IMG/VR virus record: IMGVR_UViG_3300033141_004453
Span: 1-55,936 of that record
DNA length: 55,936 nt
Source of the DNA: a virus
Strand: one strand, 5' to 3'
In this document: one piece after another, positions 8,623 through 16,938 of the stretch
How positions within the stretch are numbered: position 1 is the first letter of the stretch
Layout: each line of letters begins with the position of its first letter
Translations under genes and position numbers: made by a program
Notes under the pieces: model-generated
What the model saw: the letters and a program-made list of their open reading frames with translations, nothing else
The model's database searches: none
What the model was told of the DNA's origin: nothing

Positions 8623-9024
8623 TTATAAATCTTTCCACTTCCTTTCCCTTACCCATTCCTCTGCCCTTGTCATACTTTTCTGCATTCCTTTTATTGCCAT
8701 CCTACAAACTCTCTTATAATACTCACATTCTTCCTTTGACTTCAAAACAAAATAATCACTACCCCTAACAATAACAAACACCTTATTCTCATGTCTCAAC
8801 ATCCTTATAATCCTTTGTATAACATCCCACCAATAACACCTTTCATAAACACTTAAACTTTCTGGCTTACATCCCATAACCTCACTAAAAATTGAGTAGG
8901 GGTTGGTAGCATTCTCTTCTCCAATATGGGATTTGAAGTGAGTAATTATTTTCTCTCTAATCTCTTCAAGATGCTTCTTTTCCTTTCCCTTACCTTTCTT
9001 CTTCCTTAATACTTCCTGCTTCAT
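8623..9024 (-). CDS. Putative winged-helix DNA-binding protein
   Basis: A 133-residue basic protein. After a Lys-rich N-terminus, residues ~35-110 show helix-helix-helix-wing spacing (YSIFSEVMG, WWDVIQRIIRMLRHEN, then strands KVFVIVRGSDYFVLK), typical of a winged helix. It overlaps the 3' end of the SANT-like gene. It could regulate transcription or take part in replication initiation; the sequence does not decide. Confidence 0.5.
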   Translation of the reverse strand: MKQEVLRKKKGKGKEKKHLEEIREKIITHFKSHIGEENATNPYSIFSEVMGCKPESLSVYERCYWWDVIQRIIRMLRHENKVFVIVRGSDYFVLKSKEECEYYKRVCRMAIKGMQKSMTRAEEWVRERKWKDL

Positions 9025-9382
9025 TTTTTATCTTACCTTCTCCTCCCAATTCTGATGAAGTAATTCCATACCTATTTTTATAATAATACAAACTTTTTGT
9101 AATTGAATCCCAATCTCGTCCATATTTCATAGCCCAATTTTCCTTTTCCTCCTTACTACCAGAACTCAATATCTTCAATCCCTCAACAATTTCCTCCCTA
9201 CTCCACCCTATACTAGCTCTCCTCCTTCTTCTAACTCTCTCTTCACCATTATTTATTGGGTCTTTGTCCATCAACTTAATAATTTGTTGTAATCTAAACA
9301 CTACCTTACTTAACTGCTCTATACTTACTTCATCTGGGAAGTCTATCTCATAATTCTCAAACTCACTTATCTGAATCTTCAT
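8990..9382 (-). CDS. SANT/Myb-like DNA-binding protein
   Basis: A 130-residue protein starting at ATG 9382, behind GGAGGTC. An Arg-rich patch (RVRRRRRAS) precedes a Myb/SANT-like tri-helix with spaced Trp/Tyr residues (GWSREEIVEGLK, ENWAMKYGRDWDSI, then SLYYYKNRYG). Such domains bind DNA and occur in viral regulators and small terminases. It lies in a run of small DNA-binding proteins that probably control early genes. A terminase-related role is an alternative. Confidence 0.5.
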   Translation of the reverse strand: MKIQISEFENYEIDFPDEVSIEQLSKVVFRLQQIIKLMDKDPINNGEERVRRRRRASIGWSREEIVEGLKILSSGSKEEKENWAMKYGRDWDSITKSLYYYKNRYGITSSELGGEGKIKNEAGSIKEEER

Positions 9383-9509
9383 CTTTTCCTGACCTCCTTT
9401 CAAATGTTGATTGACAACAACTACAAATCCACTTTCCCTCTACTGATTGACTTTCTACAAACCATGTTTTTCTCTTACATAACCAACACCATTTCTTCTC
9501 ATATTTCAT
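9363..9509 (-). CDS. Small zinc-ribbon protein, 48 residues
   Basis: It starts at ATG 9507-9509 with GGAGGAATAAG directly upstream. It contains CWLC and CSCC pairs ~18 residues apart (WCWLCKRK then WICSCCQS), a minimal zinc ribbon, with a basic C-terminus. The start overlaps the previous stop in an ATGA arrangement, and the 3' end overlaps the SANT-like gene start, so translation is coupled on both sides. Function unknown. Confidence 0.55.
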   Translation of the reverse strand: MKYEKKWCWLCKRKTWFVESQSVEGKWICSCCQSTFERRSGKDEDSDK

Positions 9510-9670
9510 CTTATTCCTCCACACCTTACATTCCTTATAAAACCCCCTAAATTCCTGTATTTTTCGGTTTTAACCATAGTTTTTTCTCTTTCCAATATAA
9601 ATTTACCCCTATCCAAAAAACTACTAAATTTGCCTATGTTTTGCTTGTTTTTACCTATTCTTGCTTCCAT
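9506..9670 (-). CDS. Hypothetical basic 54-residue protein
   Basis: An open frame between two coupled genes: its ATG follows the metalloprotease stop with no gap, and its TGA overlaps the zinc-ribbon ATG. The product is strongly basic (MEARIGKNKQNIGKF, ending in VRCGGIR) with no recognised fold. The tight spacing supports it as a real gene. Confidence 0.4.
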   Translation of the reverse strand: MEARIGKNKQNIGKFSSFLDRGKFILEREKTMVKTEKYRNLGGFIRNVRCGGIR

Positions 9671-10084
9671 TTAAATAAACCCCCAGTTTAGTTGTGCAGT
9701 TTCTGGATAATCCTTCTTAATATACTCCTTCACTCTTTTATCAATTCTCTTCAATCCCCTATTAACCGCCATCTGTGTTCTGATTGCTATATACCTCTTA
9801 CTTCTAACCCTAATCTTTCTTTTAATTGGAATCTTATAAGCCTTCAGAATCTTAAAACTAAACATTTCGGCCAAATACTCCTGCAAATACATAGGCCTAA
9901 CTTTTGAGAATAACTTATGCCCTATTTCGTGGAGTCCTACCTGTAATCTCTCAGCATTAATAGGTTTTGAAATATACGCCTTATTCTCTGACACTGAATA
10001 TCTTCCAGTATTTGACTTAAAAAAATACTCAAAATTAACTTTATTTTCTTTTGCAACTTTCTCAAAAATTTCTACATACTTCAT
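9671..10084 (-). CDS. HEIGH zinc metallopeptidase-like protein
   Basis: A 137-residue protein with LHEIGHKLF (~residues 52-60), the HExxH zinc-binding and catalytic signature, followed ~12 residues later by an acidic helix (YLAEMFSFK) that could supply the third ligand. This arrangement resembles ImmA/IrrE-like (M78) peptidases, which cleave repressors, but the chain is short. The C-terminal half is strongly basic and may bind nucleic acid. A regulatory protease acting on viral or host repressors is the likeliest role. Confidence 0.6.
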   Translation of the reverse strand: MKYVEIFEKVAKENKVNFEYFFKSNTGRYSVSENKAYISKPINAERLQVGLHEIGHKLFSKVRPMYLQEYLAEMFSFKILKAYKIPIKRKIRVRSKRYIAIRTQMAVNRGLKRIDKRVKEYIKKDYPETAQLNWGFI

Positions 10085-10242
10085 TTTCTCTTAATCTCCA
10101 CTCTCAAAACATTTATTTCCTCCCTAATCTCACTCAAATGGTCCCAGAGTATATTAATCTCCTCTCTTAACTCCCTAAACCTTACATCTACTACTTCACT
10201 AATCACATGCCTTAATTGTCTCTCATTAATAATCTTACTCAT
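10081..10242 (-). CDS. Coiled-coil 53-residue protein
   Basis: ATG 10242 to TGA 10081 overlaps the stop region of the zinc-ribbon gene upstream and forms an ATGA overlap with the metallopeptidase start. The chain is almost one continuous heptad-like helix (VVDVRFRELREEINILWDHL and on to LRVEIKRK). It may be an oligomerisation partner; function unknown. Confidence 0.45.
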   Translation of the reverse strand: MSKIINERQLRHVISEVVDVRFRELREEINILWDHLSEIREEINVLRVEIKRK

Positions 10243-10528
10243 CTTCCTTTACCTCCTTTATAATATCTTCACATTTTCTACATACCCATTCTCCTTCTAC
10301 CATATCCAAATCTTCCTCATCAAACTCCCTCTTACAAATCCAACATTTCCTTTTCTCATTTTCCTCATTCACCACACCTTCCCAAAACATATCCCCTCTA
10401 TCTTTTATCACTCCTATAAACACCCTACACATCCTATCACTAATCTTATCAGGGTTAGTTAAAGCCTCTAATTCTTCTTTCGTTACTAACATTCCCAACA
10501 ACATCTTTCCTTTTTTCTTATCTTCCAT
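10235..10528 (-). CDS. Zinc-ribbon protein, 97 residues
   Basis: It starts at ATG 10528 just after the upstream stop, with GAGG nearby. The C-terminal half carries CWICKREF and WVCRKCED, two CxxC pairs 22 residues apart, a classical zinc ribbon. The N-terminal half is charged and helical. It is one of several ribbon proteins next to the candidate origin, possibly transcription or replication modulators. Confidence 0.55.
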   Translation of the reverse strand: MEDKKKGKMLLGMLVTKEELEALTNPDKISDRMCRVFIGVIKDRGDMFWEGVVNEENEKRKCWICKREFDEEDLDMVEGEWVCRKCEDIIKEVKEDE

Positions 10529-10530
10529 TT

Positions 10531-10773
10531 TCAATCCTCATCAAACAACAAATCACAATCCACACACTCACAAACCCAACCTTCATAACCTACACTTCTT
10601 GTATAACATTTAGTTCCACATTTTGGGCAGATGTAACCCCAACCTTTCTCATCACTAAACCTCTCAAGAACATCTACCTCTCCATCACCACCTTCACTAA
10701 CACAAATAGGTGTTTCCAAATCTCTATTCACTTTCTTTACCATTTTCTCAAACTCACTTATTTTCTTTTGCAT
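10531..10773 (-). CDS. Zinc-ribbon protein, 80 residues
   Basis: Residues ~48-75 hold ICPKCGTKCY and VCECVDCD, a six-Cys cluster that can form a zinc ribbon; the N-terminal helix is charged and the tail acidic. A purine-rich ribosome binding site (AAGGAAAG) precedes ATG 10773. It is the first gene after the AT-rich intergenic region, so it may be led by the promoter-like element at 10870-10885. Confidence 0.55.
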   Translation of the reverse strand: MQKKISEFEKMVKKVNRDLETPICVSEGGDGEVDVLERFSDEKGWGYICPKCGTKCYTRSVGYEGWVCECVDCDLLFDED

Positions 10774-11188
10774 TTTTACTTCCTTTCCTTTTTATTTAAT
10801 TAAATAATTAAAAAATCCTATATTTAAATAATTTATTATAATAAAACATATAGATTGTAAAATATATAATTAAATTATATAATTATATAATCCTCCCCTA
10901 CCTATATACTCTAACATATATGTTAAGCGACTAAAAAATCAATATATTACTTATATTACTTTTTACAATATATATATGATAAATATTTATACATATATTT
11001 TTAATATTTCTATATAGTATAAAAAAAGTAATATAAGTAATATATTTTACCTATGATTATTTAAATAAACCCCCCTTATTTTCCGGTTTTTTACACAAAA
11101 AAAATCAAGCAAAAAATCAACTTAAAAACCTCAAAAAAACAGGAGAAAATATAAATAAGTATTTAAATAAAATTAGTCAAATTTTCCA
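10774..11188. other. AT-rich 415-bp intergenic region, candidate origin
   Basis: There is no coding frame. The stretch holds one copy of the recurrent TATA-like dyad (10870-10885), a perfect 14-bp palindrome TAACATATATGTTA (10912-10925), long runs of A and T and a perfect 24-bp inverted repeat (see its own entry). It lies just downstream of the SF3 replicative helicase gene. High AT content, dyads and helicase linkage are typical of viral replication origins, but function is not shown. Confidence 0.45.
10941..11046. repeat. Perfect 24-bp inverted repeat, 58-bp spacer
   Basis: The left arm 10941-10964 (starts AATATATTACTTATA) and the right arm 11023-11046 are exact reverse complements over 24 bases. 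The spacer is almost pure A/T. It may form a cruciform or hairpin, or serve as paired binding sites for an initiator. Confidence 0.85.
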
Positions 11189-12484
11189 TCAAATATCAAA
11201 GAAATCAGGTTGGTTAAATTTCAAATTCACCCAATAACTAACACCTTTTTCATTCATCTCCCTCAAATACTCACAATGTTTCTTCAACTCCTTTCCAAAC
11301 TTCCATATCTCATAAAGAGGGGATTTATTATTAATCAAACAATACTCACCATACCTTTCAAATAACTCCGCCTTACTTATCTTCTCCCCAATCTTCTCCC
11401 TACAACAATCCCTTACAAATGCATAAACAGGATTTTCTTTCTTCATAATGTCCCTTATTTGCTTCCAATCTTTTTTATAACTAAACTTTCCATTCCTCAA
11501 TAACCTCTTTAAACCTACTAAACTCCAATTCAAAATGCCAGATTTTTCATCTTCATCATTCACAATCTCTCTCCATATCTCTTTTTTTGTGTGTGAACTA
11601 CCATCATCAAACCTATTATCAAACTCCAAAATAATCCATCTATCAAAATATGCCTCATCACTATCATCTACACTTATGTAGGGGATTTTATTGGCCGCAA
11701 AAGTTAGTTTTGCGAAATTCCTAAACTTAAAACTATTTCCAAATTTAATCTCTCCATCAATCAAACTATCTCCTGTAAGTTCCTTAAAAACATTCACATC
11801 ACTAATGGCTTTTTCACTTAACTCATCACTAATGTTTGCATATTTGTTGTATAGTGTTGCTACTTGCCATTTACCCTCTGCCAATCTCTGCAAACTCTTA
11901 TTTGCACAATTTTCTTCCCCAATAAACCCCATAAGTATGTTTATGAATTGAGTTTTTCCTGTGTTTTTTGGTCCTTTACATACCATCGCTTTTTTGATGG
12001 GATATCTCCTATAAAGGTTGTAGCCGAACCATTCTTGCGCCACCCGAATATCATCTTCATACAACACTTCATTTAAAAATATTAGGAATTTGGGACAATT
12101 CTTCTTCCTATCAAATGCTACATCAATCTTACTCATAAATCTCCAATCTTTCTTATGAGGAGTAAGTTTCAAATTCTTAATATCTAACACCCCATTTTTA
12201 ACACAAATCAAATTCACTGGACAATTCCATAATCTTTCTCTTTCAATATATGTTTTTCTTGCTATTTTATTAACTACTTCATTAACAAAATGTGTAGAAC
12301 AAAATTCACCCATATGTTTTTCTGCCTCAATTTTAATAATCTCCTTCCCCTTTTCTTCATAAACCCCATCTAAATAAACATACATTTCATCTTTCTTTTC
12401 ACCATGAATTGTTTTAAAATTATATTTTGTGATTAGTTTATCAGCAAATTTCTGAACAATCTCACTCCAATTTTTCTTTTCCAT
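11189..12484 (-). CDS. SF3 helicase (D5/P4-type), primase domain absent
   Basis: A 431-residue replicative helicase. Residues ~85-165 match the D5-N region (VKNGVLDIKNLKL) before the AAA+ core. Walker A is GPKNTGKT (171-178), Walker B is YANISDEL, motif C is LTFAANKIP and the arginine finger is FDRW. Poxvirus D5 and P4-type proteins carry an N-terminal primase; here the first ~80 residues are too short for one, and a separate primase is encoded at 23.8 kb. A C-terminal winged helix is plausible (YGEYCLINNKSPLYEIWKF). It is divergent to the plus-strand replication operon and next to the origin candidate. Confidence 0.9.
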   Translation of the reverse strand: MEKKNWSEIVQKFADKLITKYNFKTIHGEKKDEMYVYLDGVYEEKGKEIIKIEAEKHMGEFCSTHFVNEVVNKIARKTYIERERLWNCPVNLICVKNGVLDIKNLKLTPHKKDWRFMSKIDVAFDRKKNCPKFLIFLNEVLYEDDIRVAQEWFGYNLYRRYPIKKAMVCKGPKNTGKTQFINILMGFIGEENCANKSLQRLAEGKWQVATLYNKYANISDELSEKAISDVNVFKELTGDSLIDGEIKFGNSFKFRNFAKLTFAANKIPYISVDDSDEAYFDRWIILEFDNRFDDGSSHTKKEIWREIVNDEDEKSGILNWSLVGLKRLLRNGKFSYKKDWKQIRDIMKKENPVYAFVRDCCREKIGEKISKAELFERYGEYCLINNKSPLYEIWKFGKELKKHCEYLREMNEKGVSYWVNLKFNQPDFFDI

Positions 12485-12605
12485 ATGCCTCTTTATAAAA
12501 TAGATTTTAAATTGAAATTATATTAAGTATATAAATATTTATTTAATTAAAACATATATATCAAACAATATAAATATTTAAATATTTAAGGTATTTTTAT
12601 GCAAT
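12485..12605. promoter_or_regulatory. Divergent promoter region between the two arms
   Basis: 121 bases of nearly pure A/T separate the minus-strand helicase from the plus-strand AbrB-like gene. TATA-like runs occur for both directions (AAATTATATTAAG near 12514, ATAAATATTTAAATATTTAAGG near 12572). This is the only head-to-head gene junction in the window, so it probably starts both early transcription arms. The flanking AbrB-like regulator may act here. Confidence 0.55.
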
Positions 12606-12824
12606 ATGGTTGAAAAAAAGAGAACAAAAATAGTTAGTGTTGGAACAGGTCATTACCTTCTCATCCCGAAAAAATATGTAGATGTTTATGAAATGATGGA
12701 TTTTATGGAAGATTATGAATATGAGGTAGATGTTAAGGATGAAGGAGCTTTAATAATTTATAGGAGAGTAAGAAAACCAACAAATGATAGTGGTGATAAA
12801 AAAGAGGAAGATGATAATAAATAA
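12606..12824 (+). CDS. SpoVT/AbrB-like DNA-binding regulator
   Basis: A 72-residue protein. VSVGTGHYLLIPKKYVDVYEM fits in two parts: the AbrB-type strand VGTGHYLLIP, then a short helix, then YEVDVKDEGALIIYRR as the second swapped-hairpin strand pair. Such dimers bind AT-rich promoters. The tail is acidic. As the first plus-strand gene beside the divergent promoter, it may control both arms. Confidence 0.65.
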   Translation: MVEKKRTKIVSVGTGHYLLIPKKYVDVYEMMDFMEDYEYEVDVKDEGALIIYRRVRKPTNDSGDKKEEDDNK

Positions 12825-12857
12825 TATCATTCAAAATAATGAAAGGAGGTATGGTAA

Positions 12858-13982
12858 ATGATTGATATTGAGAGTTATATAAATAAATATTCAGAAAAAT
12901 TAGGGTTTAGTGTAGATGAGGTTAGAAAGGATTATGAAGAATTGTTAACAGAGGAAAAGGAAATCCACACAACTTTAACAGAGGAAGAACAAAAGACAAG
13001 GGCATTACAAAGATTGTCAGTGAAGTATAAGAGATTGTTAAGAAGTCCTGCAATTGGATTTGAAGGTATAGTTATGGGATTAGGTGATGTTGTGGATACT
13101 GTGGCAAGAATTAGAGAAAATGCCATAAAAATGTTTAAAGAAAATCCACAACAAGCAATTGCCAATGGATTAACAGATGATGAAGGAAATCCTTTAGACA
13201 CACGAGAAACATTTTCATCAGGAAAACCAAATCCATCTTATGGAAAACCATTGCCAGAACACAATTACTTACGAAATATTTTTGGTGTTTGCAATAGAAT
13301 AGGAGAGTCAGAACCTAAATTCTTTACAATGACCATCAATGGTGAAGTGGCTAAAACCAAAGATATTCCTTTATTCACTCCAGTTAAGTTTAGAGCAAAT
13401 GATAAGAGTGAGGAATCAAGTTCAACTTTCACATTAACACACTCAGTATTTACAAAATTTGAGAAAAGTGATATAAATCTTCCCAGTATAAGAGAGATTG
13501 TAAGTAAGTTTATAGGAATAACTAACCTTGCAGATTTACAACAATACCACACACAACACAAAGATGATTATAATAGAATAGTAGCTATAGAAGGTGATGT
13601 AAGTATGTTATTTCTAGAGCCAACAGCCACAGGAAGTAGAAGAATGATTATAGAAGATGGAAGTAAGTTATTAGAGGATTTAGAATCTCCTGGTATAACA
13701 TGTTGGATTCCAGCAGAAATGGATATTGATTTTTCTGAAGGAAGTAAGGTTATTGTTGTCGGGAGAACAACTCAAGGACTAAAGAGAGATGATAATGGAC
13801 AACAAACAGAAGAATTGGGGGATGTTATGTTGAATGTTTATGGAATCTACTGTTATCCTGAGTTCAAAATTAATCCTCCTATTAAAGAGATAACACAAGA
13901 AAATATTCCAGAAAATGTTGTGGAAGAAACTCCAAAAGTAGATACACCACAAGAAACTAAACCAGAAAAAGATAGTTGGTAA
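12858..13982 (+). CDS. RPA-like single-stranded DNA-binding protein candidate
   Basis: A 374-residue protein behind a strong GGAGGTATGG site. The N-terminus (~1-90) is helical. The middle and C-terminal part has beta-rich segments in OB-fold-like order (NRIVAIEGDVSMLF, GITCWIPAEMDIDFSEGSKV and VMLNVYGIYCYPEF). It ends in a flexible acidic tail finishing EKDSW, similar to SSB/RPA protein-interaction tips. It directly precedes the Sak4-like ATPase with one base between them, which supports a replication/recombination SSB. The OB-fold call is by eye. Confidence 0.6.
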   Translation: MIDIESYINKYSEKLGFSVDEVRKDYEELLTEEKEIHTTLTEEEQKTRALQRLSVKYKRLLRSPAIGFEGIVMGLGDVVDTVARIRENAIKMFKENPQQAIANGLTDDEGNPLDTRETFSSGKPNPSYGKPLPEHNYLRNIFGVCNRIGESEPKFFTMTINGEVAKTKDIPLFTPVKFRANDKSEESSSTFTLTHSVFTKFEKSDINLPSIREIVSKFIGITNLADLQQYHTQHKDDYNRIVAIEGDVSMLFLEPTATGSRRMIIEDGSKLLEDLESPGITCWIPAEMDIDFSEGSKVIVVGRTTQGLKRDDNGQQTEELGDVMLNVYGIYCYPEFKINPPIKEITQENIPENVVEETPKVDTPQETKPEKDSW

Positions 13983-13983
13983 A

Positions 13984-14766
13984 ATGAGTTGGGATGATTT
14001 AAAATCAAATAGCACAAAAAAACAAATAGTTGAACAAGTAGAAGATGTAAATATTGATTTTAAATCACTTCAAGAAATAGAGAAAAAACGAGGATACAAA
14101 ATAGGAATTTATGGAGATTTTGCCACAGGAAAAACTCATTTTGCACTAACTGCACCCGAACCTATTTTTATTATTGATACAGAAATGGGGGCAGCCCCCC
14201 TTTCTTTTAATTTTTTAAACAAGGATATTAAGGTATTAGATGTAGCAGAAAAAGATGGAGTGGAGAGTTATAAAAAAGTTGTAAAAGCAATTGAATTCAT
14301 AAGTGAGCAAGAGAAGATAGGAAGTGTGGTGATTGATAGTGTTAGTGATGTATGGGAATTTTGTCAGGAGTATGCAAAGGTAAAAATTTTCAATCTAAAA
14401 CCTTTAGATAGATTGAAACAACAATGGGATTGGGGTGTAATCAACAAATTATACTTGAAAATAATTTTAAAATTGTTGAAGTTAGATTGTAATTTGATTT
14501 TAACTGCAAGAGAGAATGAAATATATGCTAGTCCAGGACAACCTACAAATATGGTTAAACCAAAATGGCAAAAGAATACAGGTTTTTGGGTTGATTTTGT
14601 ATTGCATATGGGTAAAAGTCTAAACAAAAACAATGATGTAAACTTTTATATGGATATAGAGAAATCAAGACCCATAAGGAACATGATGGGAAAGAGATAT
14701 GAAAATATTGATTTTAATAAATTAATTGAAGAAATTGAAAAAAATAAAAATGATATTAAAAACTGA
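13984..14766 (+). CDS. Sak4-like RecA-fold recombinase ATPase
   Basis: A 260-residue RecA-fold ATPase. Walker A is GDFATGKT (44-51), followed by strand IFIIDTEMG, Walker B is VVIDSVSDVWE, and a later polar sensor is LILTAREN. It lacks RecA/RadA N-terminal and DNA-loop extensions, and its size matches the phage Sak4 or AAA_24 families used for single-strand annealing and recombination. Coupling to the RPA-like gene and location in the replication operon agree. A helicase-loader-like ATPase is the main alternative. Confidence 0.75.
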   Translation: MSWDDLKSNSTKKQIVEQVEDVNIDFKSLQEIEKKRGYKIGIYGDFATGKTHFALTAPEPIFIIDTEMGAAPLSFNFLNKDIKVLDVAEKDGVESYKKVVKAIEFISEQEKIGSVVIDSVSDVWEFCQEYAKVKIFNLKPLDRLKQQWDWGVINKLYLKIILKLLKLDCNLILTARENEIYASPGQPTNMVKPKWQKNTGFWVDFVLHMGKSLNKNNDVNFYMDIEKSRPIRNMMGKRYENIDFNKLIEEIEKNKNDIKN

Positions 14767-15181
14767 GATTGAATTTGATGCTGCACATAGATTAGTTGGT
14801 TACCAAGGAAAGTGCTCACAACTTCATGGTCATAGATGGAAAGTAGAAATAAAGGTTTATGGAAATGATGAAGACCTTGATGATATAGGAATTATGTGGG
14901 ATTTTACAAATAGGAAGTATATAAAAGATATGTTTGACCATAAAGTCATACTTTCTAATCATCCTGATAATTTAGAATTGATTGAGGGAATTAAAAAGAT
15001 ATGTGGTAAGGATAGTGTTTGTATTATGGAACAGAACCCCACTGCTGAAAATTTATGCATTAAAATTTTGGAAGAATTAGTAGAAGGGAATAATAAATTA
15101 TTTTATAAAGTAAAAGTTTATGAGTCACCTGTTTCATATTGTGAAATAGATAATTTTGGTGGTATTGAAAATGAAGATTAA
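14750..15181 (+). CDS. queD: QueD, 6-carboxytetrahydropterin synthase
   Basis: A 143-residue T-fold enzyme starting at ATG 14750, inside the end of the previous gene. Zinc ligands His13 (FDAAHR) and His26/His28 (LHGHRW), catalytic Cys22, the acidic FDHKV loop and the PTAEN motif are all present. QueD converts 7,8-dihydroneopterin triphosphate to 6-carboxy-5,6,7,8-tetrahydropterin, the second step to 7-deazaguanines. Its stop overlaps the QueE start, and FolE (step one) and DpdA lie in the same operon, which assigns it to viral DNA modification. Confidence 0.93.
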   Translation: MILKTEIEFDAAHRLVGYQGKCSQLHGHRWKVEIKVYGNDEDLDDIGIMWDFTNRKYIKDMFDHKVILSNHPDNLELIEGIKKICGKDSVCIMEQNPTAENLCIKILEELVEGNNKLFYKVKVYESPVSYCEIDNFGGIENED

Positions 15182-15830
15182 TGAAATATTTAGAAGTATT
15201 CAAGGAGAAAGTAGTTATGTTGGACTACCTTGTATATTCATAAGACTAACTGGTTGTAATTTGAGATGTAAGTATTGTGATACAACTTACGCCTATAATG
15301 AAGGGAAAGAGACGAGTGTGATAAAAATAGTAGAAGAAGTGACGAAGTTGTATAGAGAGGGAGATATTATTGAGATTACTGGTGGTGAACCACTACTCCA
15401 AAAAGAAGAGTTAAAAAATTTAATAGATGAGTTAGCATTAATATCTTCTACAATTTTAATTGAGACAAATGGAAGTATTGTGCTTCCAAAGAATGAAAGT
15501 TCAGATAACACGTGGGATTATGTAACCTGGATTATGGACTGGAAATTGGGTTCAAGTGAAGAGAGTGAAAAGATGGAAAGTATTAATTTAGATAGATTAA
15601 ATACAACTGATGAATTAAAGTTTGTGATTGGAAATAGTAGAGATTATGATGAGATGATAAGAGTATTAAAAAAATATAGACCTAATTGCAAGATTTTGGT
15701 ATCTACAGTTTGGGATAATGAAAATTTAAGGAAGGAAGTTGTGAGTAGGATGTTAAAGGATAATTTAAAGGCAAGATTTCAAGTTCAACTACATAAAATA
15801 GTTTGGGATAAAAATAAGAGGGGAGTATGA
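15171..15830 (+). CDS. queE: QueE, 7-carboxy-7-deazaguanine synthase
   Basis: A 219-residue radical-SAM enzyme. The 4Fe-4S motif is Cys29-x3-Cys33-x2-Cys36 (TGCNLRCKYCD), followed by the GGEP SAM-binding motif (ITGGEPLLQ) and the conserved N-terminal FRSIQGES. QueE ring-contracts 6-carboxytetrahydropterin to 7-carboxy-7-deazaguanine (CDG). The start at 15171 overlaps QueD by 11 bases. No QueC gene exists in the window, so QueE is the last recognisable synthesis step the virus encodes. Confidence 0.93.
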   Translation: MKINEIFRSIQGESSYVGLPCIFIRLTGCNLRCKYCDTTYAYNEGKETSVIKIVEEVTKLYREGDIIEITGGEPLLQKEELKNLIDELALISSTILIETNGSIVLPKNESSDNTWDYVTWIMDWKLGSSEESEKMESINLDRLNTTDELKFVIGNSRDYDEMIRVLKKYRPNCKILVSTVWDNENLRKEVVSRMLKDNLKARFQVQLHKIVWDKNKRGV

Positions 15831-16228
15831 AAAAAGAAAAAATTAGTTGGGAGAAATTTAATGAAGGAATAAACATATTAACAAAAAAAATTAAAAAATC
15901 AAAATTCAAAGCAAATGTAATTTTGGCTTTACCAAGAGGTGGCTTACCTATTGCAACTGCTCTTGCTCACAAACTAGGAATAGAGAGGATTGAAATTAAT
16001 GTAGAAGTATTAGATAACTCTGCAATATTTGATAAAACAATCAATACATCAAATGTTTTAATTGTTGATGATGTAAGTGATACAGGAACTACTATTTTAA
16101 AAAATTATCCTTCAAAACATGTATGTAAGATAGCAACACTACACTACAAACCAACATCAAGAGTTAGACCTGATTTTTTTGCTTACATAACAAATAATTG
16201 GATTCAATATCCTTGGGAGGTAAAATGA
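15827..16228 (+). CDS. Purine-type phosphoribosyltransferase
   Basis: A 133-residue type I PRTase. The PRPP-binding signature is VLIVDDVSDTGTT (~residues 75-87), and the earlier LALPRGGLPIA is the pyrophosphate loop. The size and the aromatic C-terminal WIQYPWEVK resemble xanthine/guanine (Gpt/Hpt-like) enzymes. It sits between QueE and PCNA, overlapping both neighbours by 4 bases. One idea is salvage of the guanine released when DpdA exchanges bases; this is inference. Confidence 0.8.
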   Translation: MKKEKISWEKFNEGINILTKKIKKSKFKANVILALPRGGLPIATALAHKLGIERIEINVEVLDNSAIFDKTINTSNVLIVDDVSDTGTTILKNYPSKHVCKIATLHYKPTSRVRPDFFAYITNNWIQYPWEVK

Positions 16229-16938
16229 TTAAGATAGCAAGCAAATTGCCACAATTCAAATTACTTATGAATATAATAAAAGATGTAAATACAGAAACAG
16301 ATTTTATTTTTTCAGCTAATGAACTACTTGTAAAAGTTATCAATTCTAGTTCTACTTCTATTGTTAGTGTTGTTTTGAATAAAAGTGGATTTGAAATTTA
16401 TCAAGTTGAGGAAGAACAAATTTTTACATTAAATACTGAATTAGTTTGTAAGATTTTAAGTAAGTTTGATAAAGAAGTTTGTATTGATTTTGAAGATGAG
16501 TGTATTAAATTTTATAATGGAAGGAAAGAGTATATGTTGAATTATTTTGTTGGAAAGAAAGATGAAAGACCATTACCTACAATTGACTACCAATCAAAAT
16601 GGATTGTAAAAAGTCAAGAATTAATTGATAAATTAAAAAGAATGAGTGATTTTGGTTATCTATGTTGTTTGGAGTATAAAGAAGGTAGATTTCTAATTAA
16701 GATAAAGTCAGATATAGTTAAGGGACAAGAAGAGTTTACAAATTGTAACAAAATAGAGAGTAGAGATGTTGCTGGATGGTATGATTTGAGTTATTTTGAA
16801 TGTTTATTTGGTTTATCAGATATCTTTGAAGAAGTAAAGTTAGGATTTGGTGATGAACAACCTTGTATTATCAAAAATAAAAATAGTTGGTTGGATTTTT
16901 GTTGGTTATTAGCACCAAGAGTGAGGGAAGATGAATGA
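16225..16938 (+). CDS. pcn: PCNA sliding clamp
   Basis: A 237-residue clamp with GGGAGGT directly before ATG 16225; an upstream in-frame ATG at 16198 lies inside the PRTase. It has a two-domain beta pattern and the typical archaeal ending (WLLAPRV near the C-terminus). PCNA encircles DNA and holds the polymerase, so it pairs with the family B polymerase 4 kb downstream. A virus-encoded clamp suggests a largely self-sufficient replisome. It overlaps FolE by 8 bases. Confidence 0.85.
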   Translation: MIKIASKLPQFKLLMNIIKDVNTETDFIFSANELLVKVINSSSTSIVSVVLNKSGFEIYQVEEEQIFTLNTELVCKILSKFDKEVCIDFEDECIKFYNGRKEYMLNYFVGKKDERPLPTIDYQSKWIVKSQELIDKLKRMSDFGYLCCLEYKEGRFLIKIKSDIVKGQEEFTNCNKIESRDVAGWYDLSYFECLFGLSDIFEEVKLGFGDEQPCIIKNKNSWLDFCWLLAPRVREDE

